In this document: positions 20,976-33,728 of the stretch, piece after piece
How the letters are laid out: each line of letters starts with the position of its first letter
How positions within the stretch are numbered: position 1 is the first letter of the stretch
The notes under the pieces: model-generated
Told to the model about the DNA's origin: nothing
Database searches by the model: none
Seen by the model: only the letters and a program-made list of their open reading frames with translations
NCBI GenBank assembly: GCA_951799445.1
Contig: OX637290.1
Coordinates: forward strand, 32,854,987-32,918,986
Origin: Pseudisothecium myosuroides
Taxonomy: Eukaryota; Streptophyta; Bryopsida; Hypnales; Lembophyllaceae
Reading direction: 5' to 3'
Length of the DNA: 64,000 nt
Program-made: the position numbers and the translations under genes

Positions 20976-23900
20976 ATTTTTGAATGATTGATAGGGAGTT
21001 TGAAAGAATATCATTGGAAGCACAATAAAGATTCCATGAGTCTCATACGTAAATATTTGGAATTGGATTTTGGATGACAACAATAGACCCCATTAGACAC
21101 AAACAAAAAAATGAAAAGTATGTATGACAAGGGCAAATTATGTTTATAAAGAAAGAAAAATCATGTAAGTAACATGTTAGATATTAGGGACTAAATTTGA
21201 TATTCTTTGATTTGTTTGTTCTATTTTTACTAACCTATGTGAAGGTTAGATTTGGCATAAATAAAGCCATTTAAAAAAAATGTCACACGTCATCTTGTGA
21301 ATTGTATGAGGTGATTTGGACCCCTTAGAATGTTATGCAGATATTCAATTTCGGCATCTGAGTGCCGAATCAAACCTTCATGTATGATACTTCATATAAG
21401 TGGAAATTATTTTATTTTTGTTCCTTTAAAGATGAATTCTCTCATATTTTTTATGGTTCTTAAATTTTTAGATTTGAAATAAAAATTTGAAATTATTATA
21501 AATTTTTGAAGGAAAAGTGAAAAAATTCATGTCAAATACAAATTGCACTCAATGAACCAAACAAATTCACCATGTGTTTACATTATAATAGAGAATATAG
21601 AATATAAGCCAAATTTCTATTTCATTCTATAATAGATTCTCAATTGTTGTTGGGGCTTAACCCTTTAAGAATTAGACATTCAAATTTTAAACAATGCATG
21701 AACCGAAATACATTTTAAACACCCAATTGTGATTTTTCATCTGTTTTTTTTTTGTTCAAATTTTTATACTAGTTCTCTATAATATGTACAATATAGATTT
21801 TGGAGACTTTGTTTTGTAGATATTCTATGACACACAGGATATTAGTATGTCTTACCTCAAAAAATAAATTTTCTAATTGTAAAAATGACCCTTCAAAAAT
21901 AATTTAGTAAACTAATAAAATAAATAACTTTAAAATCACCATAATTAGAGATTAAAAATTTGAACTTAGAAGAAAAAAATCATGTAAAAATTACAAATAT
22001 TCAATCCAAAAATTTATTTTGGAATAAAATTTTATTGATAAAAATTGGTTAAAACAAGAATGGATTCAACTACCAATATATGGATAATGTCAATTACATC
22101 TTCATGAAATCATTCTTCTAAGTTACACTTTTTATATTACATCTTAATAATAATTTTGGAAATATTCCTTGATCTTTGAGGGGTTGATAATGCATACGTA
22201 TAACATAATTATATCAAATAGTAATGGTAGAATTCATCCTTGGGAATAGTATCTTTTTTGGTTCATTGGATCCTTTTTAACTAAGTCAATATTCTTTGTT
22301 TGCTTAAATTGCCATTTGATTATTTAGGCTTGTAGTAATAAGCTTTCAATTATTTAATATTATAAAATAAATTATTGATATGGGAAGAGACCAAGTAGGT
22401 TTATTCATTGGGATTTTTAGGGCTAATCAAATTGAGTGCAGTACTGAGTGAGAGTGAGGTATCATATGTATATTATTAATAAGGTTATTGGTTGATATTT
22501 CCAAGAATGAATTAACATTTTAATTCCTAAAGAATCAAACAACGTTTTTTGGCAACATAGCGATTTCGGGCAACTCACTACGAACGGAATTTATTTTTTC
22601 TTTGAAATTTTCACACAACATGTGTCCAAGGAGTAGCTTTAAGGCCCAACAATTTTCATAACTTTTGACTATATTGTTAAAAAGTCATTGTATGATATCA
22701 TGTAATTTTCATTGATCTTCTGCCAATCCAAAAAATTCTTTCAAAATTATTTTTTTAAGAAATAAAAATTTGAATTTGGTTTCCTAGATTTATGTATATT
22801 TGGAAAGCTTTGAATCATTTCATTTTGATTAATGAGATGAAAGTTGTGAGGAGTTTTAGTTTGCAAGTAGTTATAGAATCTCTAAAATAAACTTTAAAGC
22901 CCTTTATTTAACTCAAATTTCAATATTTTCTAGTAATTGAATACTCAAATTCCCTTTGTCACAATCTAACATAGTACAGATTGTACTCAAGTTCATAATT
23001 ATTAAGACAACCTAGTGTAAAATTGAAGTTGAAAGGATTAGAATTGGGTTGGAGCGTGACTTCAATGAACTCATCCATACAATTTGTACACATAAAAAAG
23101 ATTCATTCATTATTCTTCAATCTTGAAGGCACTTTTGGTGGTTTCTAAGTGGAGGCAATCTTAGCTATCCTTGACTTGCATCTCAATTTAAACTTAACCT
23201 TATAAAGACAAAAAGGCCAAAAAGTGTCTAATGGATGGCTTTCTATATCACTATAGAAATGAAGAATGCACCTATTGGCCCAAAAATCAAATCATTTTTT
23301 AGAGACTACTTTACTCGTAGGTTGGTGCTTTTCTAAGGTTAACCCTCTTAAGTCATTGGAGACAATTTTGGTGCTTGGGATGATTTCAAGAGGTATTGTA
23401 GGATAGAAATCCCCCTTCAATTTCATCCAATTTTTTTGGAAGTTCCTTGAATGCATTTTTATTGAATAGTCTTTGTCTCTGAAACATTGGTTTGCTTACC
23501 AATATAAAATCCTACTCAAACTTCTTCACATGTAGCTTTTGTCAATGGAGAACCTTTTACCCCTTTCATTTAATGAGATACAAGAAAACCAAATATTAAC
23601 ATACATATGTCCGATTCTTGTTTATTTCAGCAAGTAGCTTTGATTCCTACTATTAGACTGATATTCGTTCAATATCTTTGTCATATTAGATTTTGAATGA
23701 CCATCATCCTAATGTATGATTTGTTTGTCCATTTTCAGAATACCAATTCTAGGTGTACCCATTCCAAACATAAAAGTCTTATTCTTCAATTGTTAATCTT
23801 TGGATTTTTAAAGTAACTAGTGCGTCCTATGCCGTTGGCACAATATAATAAAATAAAAATAAAAATAACTTTCTAATTTTCAAATTTCTAAAAACTTCAA

Positions 23901-24193
23901 AATTCAATAATTTTTCCACCATAGGCCCAAATGCCACAAAGCAAAGCCCATGCACCCCTCCTCACAAAGAGCTTTCCGATAGTACCAAGACTACGATGGG
24001 TAGACACATAATTCCGGAGATCTCATTGTAACAAAAATTGACAAAACAAACAACCTAACTTAAGGTATGGATAAAAAGCTAAGATGTGTAGAAATGGATC
24101 TAGGGTATAGAATGGGTAGGTCTTCCTTCCCTACAAGTAGCCCATTACAAGAAATTTGTGGACTAGACCTCCCTAGGACACTTGGCGATGTCT
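20976..24193. other. Decayed repeats, no gene
   Basis: It is very AT-rich. TTAA at 21657-21660 is followed by CCCTTTAAGAATTAGACATT, the left end of a family also seen near 52988. 22519-22760 is a diverged single copy of the arm of the 48769-49183 palindrome (shared AACAATTTTCATAACTTTTG). 23200-23350 is a fragment shared, inverted, with 37655-37770 and 55290-55400. No coding region is supported. Confidence 0.5.
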
Positions 24194-24197
24194 TTAA

Positions 24198-24760
24198 CCC
24201 TAAAGGTTTGGGGCACATTTAGAGCATAAATTGTCAAAAACTATCACTTTTTAGGGTAGTGAACAAAAAAAATGCAAAAAAGAACTTTAAAAAAAATTCA
24301 ACTACGCAAGCTTATAGTAGACTACTATAGAAATGAGTGGGAAAATATTTTGAAAACTTTCACCACATTGATTAAAAGATTATTGCATTTGAAGTTAAAG
24401 GGTGTTTTTTTCCAACCTTGTCCGACAAGGTCATAAAACTTTAACTCCTCTAAGTGTGAGATTTCTACACTACAAATGAGAAGTTTTTTGGACAATTGCA
24501 TCCTATATTATACCTACCAAATTTCAAAGGTAGAAGAGGAATTTTGTACATACTACCCAAAGCTACCTGCCTTGCCTAAATATTTTCGGGCAACATAATT
24601 TTTGATCTAGATACCCATTCAAACAAAATTATATTCTTGACAAGGTCATACATGTCCCCTACTTGTGTCAAAAGTTCAAAAAGGTCCATTCAAAATTGAC
24701 TTTGTAGGAACCTACCCAAAAATCCAAATGACAAAGAATGACCAAATTGTCCTTTAGAGG
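24198..24760. mobile_element. TTAA-type non-autonomous element
   Basis: TTAA flanks it at 24194-24197 and 24761-24764. It starts CCCTAAAGGTTTGG and ends CCAAATTGTCCTTTAGAGG, an imperfect inverted repeat. The interior is non-coding. Confidence 0.65.
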
Positions 24761-24764
24761 TTAA

Positions 24765-25879
24765 TTCAAATTTCTATATTTCTAAGAGTAATGGCTGAAC
24801 TGCCGTACACGAATTGTCAGCAAGAATTTCTCTGAAGAAGAATCCGGCAAGGGGCCCTCGCAGGTAAAGGAATGTTAGAGAGTGCCAATGTAAGAAAATT
24901 TCAGAATTCCTTCTAAATTCAATTACAAGTAAAATATTATCATTTTTTGAGTAAAACTTGTTGGAATGGATTTGAAATAAGGTTCTCTTCATATGGTGAT
25001 TTTTTGAAATTTTTGTGACCTTTACATCTTTGACCTCATTTTTGCACATCTAGTTTTGAACTAAAGTCAATGCAAATTGACCACTTGACATACTTCCACA
25101 TTTGTAATTTTAGAAATGTATATATTCTAGTAACACCAAATCCAACCGATGGATAGGACAACAACTTGATAAAGTATCACCAAAAATTAGGATGACTTTC
25201 ATTCAAGCAGGAATGAGACAGAAACAAGGATCTGAATCTGTTCATCGTCCAGAAATGGACGTCGGAGCGCTCCAGGGTTAAGGAATTAAATTTTATTGCT
25301 TTGGAGGAAATTCGTTGGGCATGTACAGGGGTAAGACAATACTGTGTATGCGAGCGACGATTAATCAATGTCCAGCTGAATCACAGCATGCAAGCATGTT
25401 CAATTACCGAACGGCTAATGTTCTAATTTCTCCCGGGCCAATTTGTCCCTGAGCCAATGCTGTGAAAGCGGCATTTAACTAAAGCGACGGAGTAGAAATA
25501 TCTGAAGAGTCGGAGTAAAATAATGTACTTCACTTCAGAACGACTCACAAGTTACGGACACCAAGTCTAACTGCACACTGTTCCCCAGAGATACAGCAAC
25601 AGGATGCAGCTCGAGGTACAGAGCGACTGCACTACTACGTCCTTTCTGCAATCTGAAAACACAATGGGACAGCATTGATGGAGGACCGATCGTGTCGACC
25701 TCAGTGATCGAGCAGGCTCCAGAAGAGTCATGACGTTCGGACCACGACCGGCACCTGTGATTGCACACGCGCCCGACCCAAAAATAAGAAAAGCTAGTCA
25801 CCATCGAAGAGCTTCACAAGTGGGCACATATGTAGCGGATCTGGACGTGCCTGCATGTCGGTCTGGACCAGCGGAGTGC
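24765..25879. other. No gene recognised; 3' flank of the DUF642-like gene
   Basis: The part to about 25170 is AT-rich repeat-like sequence. 25180-25879 is of mixed composition and, being directly downstream of the minus-strand DUF642-like stop, probably includes its 3' untranslated region. Confidence 0.4.
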
Positions 25880-26777
25880 CTAGAGCCGGAGACGCAGCTG
25901 CGGCTGGAACGACTGCAGCGCAAGAAGCGTCAGCAGGGGCACGGAACGTTGGCACACACCCGCCATCTTGCCCAGCGGAGCCGCGGACAGTTCGTGCTTC
26001 CCGCTCAGGATCTGCACGTTGTCGATCATGGGGCCATACTTCTCCGACATGCTCTCGAACTTGATCACCGTCTGCGCGCCCGTGCCAGTGTACACGAAGC
26101 TCTGCTTCTGCCATGTGATGTGCGACGCAGCGTCCGTGGCGTTGTACACAGGGTTCTTCACCATCCAAGAATTCACCGTGCCGCCTTCCACCGCCGACAC
26201 CTTCAGCGCCGACCAGAGGTTGATGGGGCCGTCCGGCATGCGCGCAGTGTCGTACTGCACCGTGTACGTCTTGCCCGTGGCCGCCGCGGTCGCCAGCGTC
26301 GTAGACAGCGAGCCCTGCGTGCCATTGCCCGAGGAGGCCGGGTTGTTCAGGTGGATGCAGTACAAGCTCTTGGGTGTCGTGGGCGGCATTTTGTACGTGA
26401 TGCCGAACAGAACCTGCACGCCCGCTCCGCCCGGTAGCCAGTTGATGATGGCCGTGCTGGTGGAGTCCGCCGTCACCGTCGTGTTTCCCGTCACGTTTGT
26501 GAGCTCGAAGTCGCCGTTGATGAGCGGGATCACGCCGCTGGAGGCCTTGGCGGCGGGCGCCGGTGCGGGCGCCGTGGCGTTGTCGAAGGGTTCGATGTCG
26601 TCGTCGCCGAATTGCCACCCCGTCTCCGTCTCCACCAACTCCGACTCCATGTCCATGTCCAGGTTGCGGACGCCGCTGGCTGTGCCCACCCAGCCCACCG
26701 CCCACAGGAGCGCCACCACGCTCACCAGCCGCGTCGTCGTCGCTAACAACCTTGCTCGACCAGAACCCGTTCTGCTC
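25880..26777 (-). CDS. Secreted single-domain DUF642-like cell-wall protein
   Basis: The stop is TAG at 25880-25882. The frame encodes a hydrophobic signal-like stretch (LVSVVALLWAVGWVGTASG), an acidic and Pro/Ala-rich spacer (DMDMESELVE, ATAPAPAPA), then a domain beginning GVIPLINGDFELTN, with INWLPGGAGVQVLFG, LYCIHLNN and GKTYTVQYDTARMPDGP, and ending KYGPMIDNVQIL. Plant DUF642 (BIIDXI-type) proteins are extracellular and bind wall polysaccharides or pectin methylesterase. They normally have two tandem domains; only one is visible here, followed by a short hydrophobic tail that might be a GPI signal. The start is unsolved. The frame stays open to an ATG at 27025, but that would bury the signal peptide, so I favour an unseen first exon joined at an acceptor near 26778 (TTGCAG/G). 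Confidence 0.7.
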
Positions 26778-26880
26778 CTGCAAGCGCTGCATCGACGCAC
26801 ACCACCATGGAAGAAAAATAAGACCAATGCATCATCTTCTTTTTTGTCATGAATTTGAACATAAGAAGCAGCGCTAAGTT

Positions 26881-26982
26881 CATAGATGAGAGTACACCTA
26901 TGGATTCTAGAAGGAAATTTGCGAAATAAATCATATATGAGAGTATCCCCATGGATTCTAGAAGAGAAGAAGTAGGCTATTT
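26881..26982. repeat. 51-bp tandem duplication upstream of the DUF642-like gene
   Basis: Two 51-base units start at 26881 and 26932, sharing ATGAGAGTA and ATGGATTCTAGAAG. The period is 17 codons, and the duplication keeps the long minus-strand frame open (SRIHGDTLIYDL / SRIHRCTLIYEL). It is probably a promoter or leader duplication rather than coding sequence. Confidence 0.7.
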
Positions 26983-27025
26983 GGGTCGCGAATATTGGCG
27001 GTGGGAACCGTCGGAACCATCTCAT

Positions 27026-27881
27026 CGTTTTCAGTGTGGAGAAGATATTCTTCCTTCTAAATAGTCGGTAAGCTATCTTATCGCTGCAGTCACGTTGAAC
27101 CAACTTCAATATGCCGTGAATGCGAAAAAGTGTGCAAGGATGTCAAATCGCCATGTCGAAGTATGAAGAAATATTATTAAAGATGGGAAGGAATGAATTT
27201 GCCCTACCTGGATTTGCGGGTGGAAACTATCCGCCTTCTAGTAGGCAATGCCGAAAGAGCGAGAACAGATCCCTCCATGGTCTCCTGCTTAAGACCTGTG
27301 CCACACGGTCGCACAGTCAGTCACTGCTCCATGCGCAGGCTCCATGTGCACTGCAAACGAAAGTAAAGTCTAATCAAAAGTCAAAACCATAGCCGAGGTC
27401 GCAAGACACAGGTACTTGGTGCACACTTACGGAAAGTTATCAATCATAGAGCTGGCATGGATGTTACGGTTAGCAAGGGGATGTCAGTAATATTTTGGTC
27501 AACCGCGACTAATCTGGCAAGTAATTTTTCTCTTTCAATATCGAATAAGTAATGCATAAGCCACGGTTGAGGAGAAGATTCTGTTAAATTTTTCTCAGAA
27601 AGTATTCTCAAATGCATCACTTCGAATTCTAATTTCCAGATGCACCCTCAGATCTCTCTCTCTCTATCAGTGTCCGCTGCGAAGATTGAGCGCGTCAGAA
27701 AGCTTCAAAGGAGTGGAGAATGACAAAAAATCTATCAAATGCAGTGAGGGTAAATTTCCCCAACTCCGAAACTTGCAAGGGTGGCTTGCAAGGAGTCAAA
27801 AGCAGCAGCAGCAGGAGGGAGATGCAGGAAGTTGGAAGAGATCGCACCAGCCGCCTCTTCAGCTGTTCCTCTCAAACCGTC
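27026..27881. other. No gene recognised
   Basis: This is the upstream region of the DUF642-like gene. Short frames occur on the plus strand (27120-27392 and 27686-28006) without domains. A (CT)n microsatellite is at 27653-27667. Confidence 0.4.
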
Positions 27882-28157
27882 TCATTCCCGTTCATCGGAC
27901 ATGGCCGGCCCCCATGCATCCATCCCCGCTTCTTCATCCAATTCTCGATCGGATAGCCAATCCTCAATTGCCAGGCGCTTCATATCCGGATCAACCATTG
28001 CAGTAGCGTCTGCTGATTCCTCAGATGAACTTGCCACGCTTGGCTTCAGTCGATTCGTAGTAAAGCATGTTCCGACGGCAGATTCGGTTAGAGGATTAGC
28101 GTGCAATGCATGCTGGCCATAAAAAAAGTTCGTATCCAGTAAAATTCCGGTGAACAT
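27882..28157 (-). CDS. Hypothetical small acidic protein or exon
   Basis: 91 residues from ATG at 28157. The first half is unremarkable. The second half is acidic and regular (SSSEESADATAMVDPDMK, RLAIEDWLSDRELDEEAGMD). The composition is more coding-like than the flanks and it precedes the DUF642-like gene on the same strand. I do not recognise it. It may be a last exon of a larger gene or a chance frame. Confidence 0.25.
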   Translation of the reverse strand: MFTGILLDTNFFYGQHALHANPLTESAVGTCFTTNRLKPSVASSSEESADATAMVDPDMKRLAIEDWLSDRELDEEAGMDAWGPAMSDERE

Positions 28158-28972
28158 GTCGGTGAACTCGCGGCCCACGGGCAGACTTTCACACGAGAAA
28201 CTGCCGGGCAGATTACATGGCTTCCAAAGCCACCTGCTGTGACTCCGAGTTTAGTTTAACGATCAGAGCTCCGGATATCCTTGAGCTCTAGTTTCGAACA
28301 GATTATGCACAGCTGATTGAATTAGGGCAAGCGGAGGACGCAATCTCCCATCAAGAGTAGTTCCAGGGCATCGATTGTTCACAGTCAGGCACACAGAGAG
28401 GGACAGAGACAGAGAGGGAGACGGAGAGACGAAGAGACGATAAATAAAAAATTCGAGCATGATAAGAAAATCTTCGATGAATTGGATGAAACAATATATA
28501 TCCTAACTACTCTAAGTGAGATCTGGCGGCATTGCTCTGCCAAGCTCCCGCTCCAGGATGGCGAAGCTCATCAATCTACGTACCACACAACACACGCACC
28601 ACATTAGTCTACAAAGAATAGTAAACTTAACAATGAAATATCTACGCTCAATACCATCAGAAACCAAGGTTAAGAAAACATATCAAAGGCCCCCTCACAT
28701 GGTCCTCTTAAACACAATGATCATGCAACCATATGGCCAGAGAAGGAAGTATGTCGAAGCATAAACCCCAACCCATCTACATTCGTGACGATAGCATTGC
28801 TCAAGCAGATTTCACCACGAAAACACAAATGTACGCATACATCAAAACCCAGGTTTCCATAAAGAGCTGCAAATTGAAGACTCACCTGGAAGTCTGAGGC
28901 TGACTAAATAAGAACTCTCGTATAGTCACATGGACGGCTTCCTGCGCACCAATCGCTGAACGACAATGAATT
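28158..28972. other. Intergenic; 3' side of the DUF1764 gene
   Basis: It contains a GA-rich run (28394-28440) and no supported reading frame. Confidence 0.4.
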
Positions 28973-29503
28973 CTAGAAGCAGCAGTCACAATCAAACGGA
29001 CAGAGCTTGGTCCCTCCTGCGTTTTTCTTATTGAACCCTAATTCCTCCGCGGAGTACACCGTAAACCCATCGTCTGTTTTCTTCCGCGACGTCGGAGCCG
29101 CTGCTGCCGGTGTGCTCTTCGTCGGCTTCGCCACTTGCGTCTTCTTCTTCGGTTTCACAATCTCCCCGTTGGAATTCAGCTTCACAACTTCCGAGTTCCC
29201 CTTGTGGTTCTTCTTGGCTGCCGCTTGTGCCAAGTCGTCGTCAGGCCCACTCTCCGCCTTCTTCCTCTTCTTCAGTCCGAAAATAGCGTCAATCTCACTC
29301 TTCGCCTTCACCGTCTTCTCCAGTTCTGCCGCTGGGGCCGTGTGCTCAGCAAGCGCACTCGCGGGCTTGACGATCTCGCAAACATTGCTTGGAGGGGATT
29401 GGACCTCGTGTGCTCGCTTCTTCTTCTTCTGCTTCAGTTTCTTCTTCTTGTTCTCGAACTCCATGACGGGATCCGCGTCTTCCTTTGCCTGTTTGGAGCT
29501 CAT
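28973..29503 (-). CDS. DUF1764 family protein
   Basis: This is an intact single-exon frame of 176 residues from ATG 29503 (MSSKQAKEDADPVMEFENKK). An in-frame upstream TTG at 29560 was not used. The N-terminal third is very lysine-rich (KKKKLKQKKKKRAHE), which would act as a nuclear or nucleolar signal. The middle is low-complexity with IDAIFGLKKRKK. The C terminus carries the family signature DDGFTVYSAEELGFNKKNAG followed by LCPFDCDCCF at the very end. DUF1764 proteins are conserved across eukaryotes; their function is not well defined. The cysteine-rich tail suggests metal binding. No frame damage is seen. Confidence 0.88.
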   Translation of the reverse strand: MSSKQAKEDADPVMEFENKKKKLKQKKKKRAHEVQSPPSNVCEIVKPASALAEHTAPAAELEKTVKAKSEIDAIFGLKKRKKAESGPDDDLAQAAAKKNHKGNSEVVKLNSNGEIVKPKKKTQVAKPTKSTPAAAAPTSRKKTDDGFTVYSAEELGFNKKNAGGTKLCPFDCDCCF

Positions 29504-29599
29504 GGCGCCCCAAACCCTAATGCAAAGCAATCTTCCCACAAGAGCAGTGACGGAACCCAAGTTGTAGAGCCTTGCTGTTCACAGTTCGGCATGTGAAGG

Positions 29600-31806
29600 T
29601 GAAACACCGAAAGGACTCGAAAATATTCCCCCCGTAAACCCCTAAACCCCTTGAGTCACCTCTGACTCGAAGTGTTGTAAAGATGTAAAGATGTGGTACA
29701 AACAACTACTTTGAGAAACATAAGGTAAACCCCCCATAACCGACCGAATAAGGAATTGCGACATGATCTGGAGTAGCGAAGGCAAAATAAATATTTTTCA
29801 GAGGTACATCAATAGAAATGACATGGATTGCAAAAAAATTGGTAATTTTATCGCTTGAATTGAAATTATTATGAATTTGGGGAGGCAAAAAGTGCGCCGG
29901 ACCCATGGCCAATGTCTGGACTCTTCCAATTCCGATCATTCAATAACTTTTTACCTAATCATTATTTCCTATTTTTTTTTTCACAACTTGGGACATGTGT
30001 CATGTATTTATGAGTTTCAACCTTGAAAACGAAAAAAAATCGCATTCTAAGCATGGTCAAAAATACGTGCATCTATAGGTCGGGAATGGGTCACTGGTCG
30101 GGAATGGGGAGGATTACCTTAAATTTTGGTTACCAAACATAAATTGTAGATTTTGGAATTATGAATTATGTTTGTACGGTTAGATTTACAATTGCTGTCA
30201 CTAACATTTGCAAAGATAATTGAAGATTTAATCTCTAAATGTCCAATCATCTATTTTATGGTCGTTGCCCAACTTTAGGGGCTTCTTGGATCTCCAAAAC
30301 ATACTTCTTTTGAAATTTCACATTTTTCCCATGTAGCTCATCAAGTTGTCTTTCTATAATTGAGAATTTTTTTGAATTGGGACGAAATTCCCCCTTTAGT
30401 GATTTTCAAAGTCAAACGCTCCAAAAATGCTTATTGTGGATTGTCTTGAGAGAAACCTAGCCAATCAAATGCCATCCCAAGAAAAAAATCCATGGGTGTA
30501 CAAGTGGTCAAGGGATTGATTCTTTGGAGCAAGTAGTGAATGGATATGATCAAGTGAAAATTTTGTTTTTCCAATGTACCTCACTTGATTGCAAAACTCT
30601 AAAAACAGTCTTCCATTGCTCTAATCCTTGTGAAAATTGGCATGCATATTTTTAACTACCATATTCACAAATGATCAAAACAAAAAGACTCTTGTTTTGT
30701 GAAAAAATGAAATATAGGCAGTCAAAGTCATTATGCACGAAAAAATAAACTATTGTATTTTCAAAAATTGAACTTTGATTAAAGATACCTCAAAATTTGT
30801 ATAGTCAAAGTCTTTTGAAAATTGTAGGATAATAGTATTGATCAAGATCCTATGATTAAAGTTCTAAAGAAATGATCACGGAAATGATTCTAAAGGGGCC
30901 CCCTACACCAAACAATATTGTCTTCAATGGCTCCAAACTATTTACCAATGAAGCCAGGGTCTTTTTTCCATCCTTGAAAAGGAGACCCCTACAATAAACA
31001 ATATTGACCTACTGAAATGCTCTTCAACAAACCCAAATCCTTGAATTATATTGAAAGTTTCTCCCAAACATCTAAGGAGGCATAATACTCACCTTTCAAG
31101 CATGGAAATACCATTGCTTGGTTATACAATGTTATGTGGTCCACATAATTTTTGCCAATATTTAAAGACATAGACATTTGAGGTAATTTCGTTGTAATCA
31201 ATTTCCTTCCATTGCCAATTTGGGATTCCTTCCAAAGACTAAAGAATCAAACACCACCACTTTTGCTTACAAGAGTATGGTGTTTCCTAAGGAAAAAGTC
31301 TTGACAAAAGGCTTAATACCTCCATAAACCGCCCATTTAAGGGTTCATAATTAATTGCAATACATTTTTGTTGAAAGACAAATGAAATTGGCATCTAACC
31401 CAAGTGATCTCATATTTTCTGGAGCTTTGTGGAATTAGTTAAGAATTTTTAAAAGTTTAAATGCAGTGGTCACTAAAACATCCACCTCTTGAAATGTTCA
31501 CTCTTTGTGCATTGTTGGTACAATTAGAAGGCAAAATGCAACTCTGCATTAGAGGATGCTTTAAGAGCCGAAGCACTTGCTCAAAGCTCTAAAGAATTCT
31601 TACAATATACCATGTATGTATCTCACGAACTGACCCTCAAATGTCGCTGGAGAAGGAAACATGCAAACTAATACCTTATGATGTACATAAAAAGATTATT
31701 TAGACCAGAGTCCTTAAATTCACATGGACCGTCCAATCACCACAGATGTGTACAGTAGATGATTTGCATTGCTGCCTTGGAAACGGTCAAACAGTGCTAC
31801 AGATAA
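29600..31806. other. Repeat-rich intergenic DNA
   Basis: 29640-30240 is AT-rich with no gene. 30245-30880 is the inverted counterpart of 11095-11760, and its outer end reads TTAATCTCTAAATGTCC, like the TTAA-type termini. 30900-31800 holds nothing recognisable and leads into the 3' end of the phosphatase gene. Confidence 0.5.
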
Positions 31807-33728
31807 TCAGATAGATGTCTTCGCATTGACCTTCCCATCCTGTACTTGCAGCTCTTGTATAGATGCAAGCAGTCCTTCACACGCATCCTCCAGCAAGTCC
31901 AGTACCTGAAAACTCGACGCAAACTTGTCAATTACACCTCCAACATGCCTAAACAGTGTTTCTGTTGTGCCTACCAAAAGCAGGTGACGCCTGCTTTTGG
32001 ATCCACAAGAAAGAACACTAACATGAAGTGTATGTCTAAATTGCTCAAAGGTTGGCAACAAAAGAATCAACCGGGATTCATTGCAACAAATTCTGGAGAT
32101 AGATCCATAGTTTGGCAAGTTCAGAGTAGAACAAAATCTGTGCGTCTCTGCTGGTGATTTGACAATATAGTCCACAAACCTTTTCAAAACCTGCTGCTCC
32201 TCCATAATATGGGTCTGGCACTTCATCAACGTTCTTGTGTTTGGTACAATAACTGCACATCAGCTTCACCTGATACAACAAAGAATCATTCACAGTAGCA
32301 TCAAGGCAGGTAGGTTCTTTTGCAGCGTTTGCCGAGGTTGCAGCAAACATAACAAGGGAAACTAGCTCACTGTAGAACAACAATGACTTATGCAGATGAA
32401 ATTAAGAATATGAAAGTTTTCAAATAGTGGAATTCTAAGGTTCTAACCTTTACTTTCGCATTCGGTGTGAGGGCTGATATTTTGTTCCAGCTATCATACG
32501 CCAAGAGAATGTCCGCTGCAGAGACAAGAAAGTCGTCAAATTCTAAAAGATCACATGAATAGTGCTGGGAATATGTGTTCACAAGCCTTTGGGTGATTCA
32601 AGAGCAAATTTAAAATAGTATCGAATATGAAGCTAATTATACTCTTTAGTGGCTTGTTGACCGCTACCGCAAGTTTAAGCCCTCAAAAAAATAAAATTCC
32701 AGTTTTCCTACAAAATTGATGGTCTCAGAGATTGGACAGAAATCAGTTACATGATGAACGAAGATTAGAGATTTATGTACCCAGATTTGACTTATCCATT
32801 GCTATAATTAGGTCGAAATCCTCAAAATCTGAGGGTCGAATCGGCCTTGATATGGACGTAAGCTTCACTCCCCGCTTCAGTGCGGCGGCTTTCATCCTGG
32901 AATCGGCAGGATTGCCCTGTAACAATTGTCATACACATCTTGGGAATTTGAGCAATTCTATAGCTCACAGGGACTCTTGACACTGTGCAAGGACGAGGCA
33001 AGAAAGAATCAATCAACACAAGCTTCCTTCAAACTTATAAAGTAATACTCAATGCATAACCGGAAGCAAGCAAAAGGGGAAAAGCATTACCTCGTGGTAA
33101 TCGATGGTGCCAGCTGAATCAATGTTGAAAAGAGACTCCAGCTTGCGCTTCTCCACGACGTCTCTGAACACCGCCTCAGCTGACGGACTCCGACATATAT
33201 TGCCTGCCTACGCAGCCCAAGACAGAATGAAAACCAGACCTTCAGACTCCACGAGTGTGATGATCTCTACCAAAAACAAATCTACAATTCCTGGGACAAT
33301 CCTCGACGTTCTCCGAGGACTAAAAATTGCTTCTGCAGCACCAGATCGCAGTAAGAGGAATTGTCAGATTTTGAATTACTTAGGGTTCACAGGCGTTTGA
33401 AACCAAGAGATCAAAGCAAAGCAGGTGCGCCAAAAGGAATCTTACCCAAACAGACGAACAGCACTCCGAAAGGTCTCGGAGTCGTCTCCGATGTCGAGGA
33501 ATCCTCTGCTGTGGCCGCCATTCTTACAGAAAGAGCAACAGCGTCTCTACCCTTGGATCGCACCGAGGCTTTCATGGCTCCCCGCCACTCCTCATTCACG
33601 GAATATGACACAGACGTACACCCTAATTTGGACGTGAGGGAAAATTTGGAATGAGAACACGGTGACCCAGTTTGACTACGAGCAAATGGCACCGTGTGAG
33701 GTGAGGTACATAAGCTTAAAATTGCCAT
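31807..33728 (-). CDS. Low-molecular-weight protein tyrosine phosphatase, six exons, likely plastid-targeted
   Basis: The exons, in coding order, are 33728-33446, 33203-33091, 32916-32781, 32515-32448, 32269-32180 and 31905-31807. All introns are GT-AG. Joined, they give 789 nt, 262 residues plus TGA. The first ~80 residues are Ser/Thr/Arg-rich and resemble a transit peptide. The catalytic P-loop C-L-G-N-I-C-R-S (C93, R99) spans the first splice junction. Downstream are DSAGTIDYHEGNPAD, FDLIIAMDKSNLADI and VPDPYYGG, where D219 is the expected general acid and the two tyrosines follow. These enzymes remove phosphate from phosphotyrosine and related esters. The length and every hallmark residue are intact. 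It is divergent from the RIQ-type gene, with 433 bp between start codons. Confidence 0.93.

Noticed and set aside
25730..26852. Several long plus-strand and alternate minus-strand frames over the DUF642-like gene
   Set aside because: They reflect the high GC of the real minus-strand gene; their products are Arg/His/Ala-rich with no domain.
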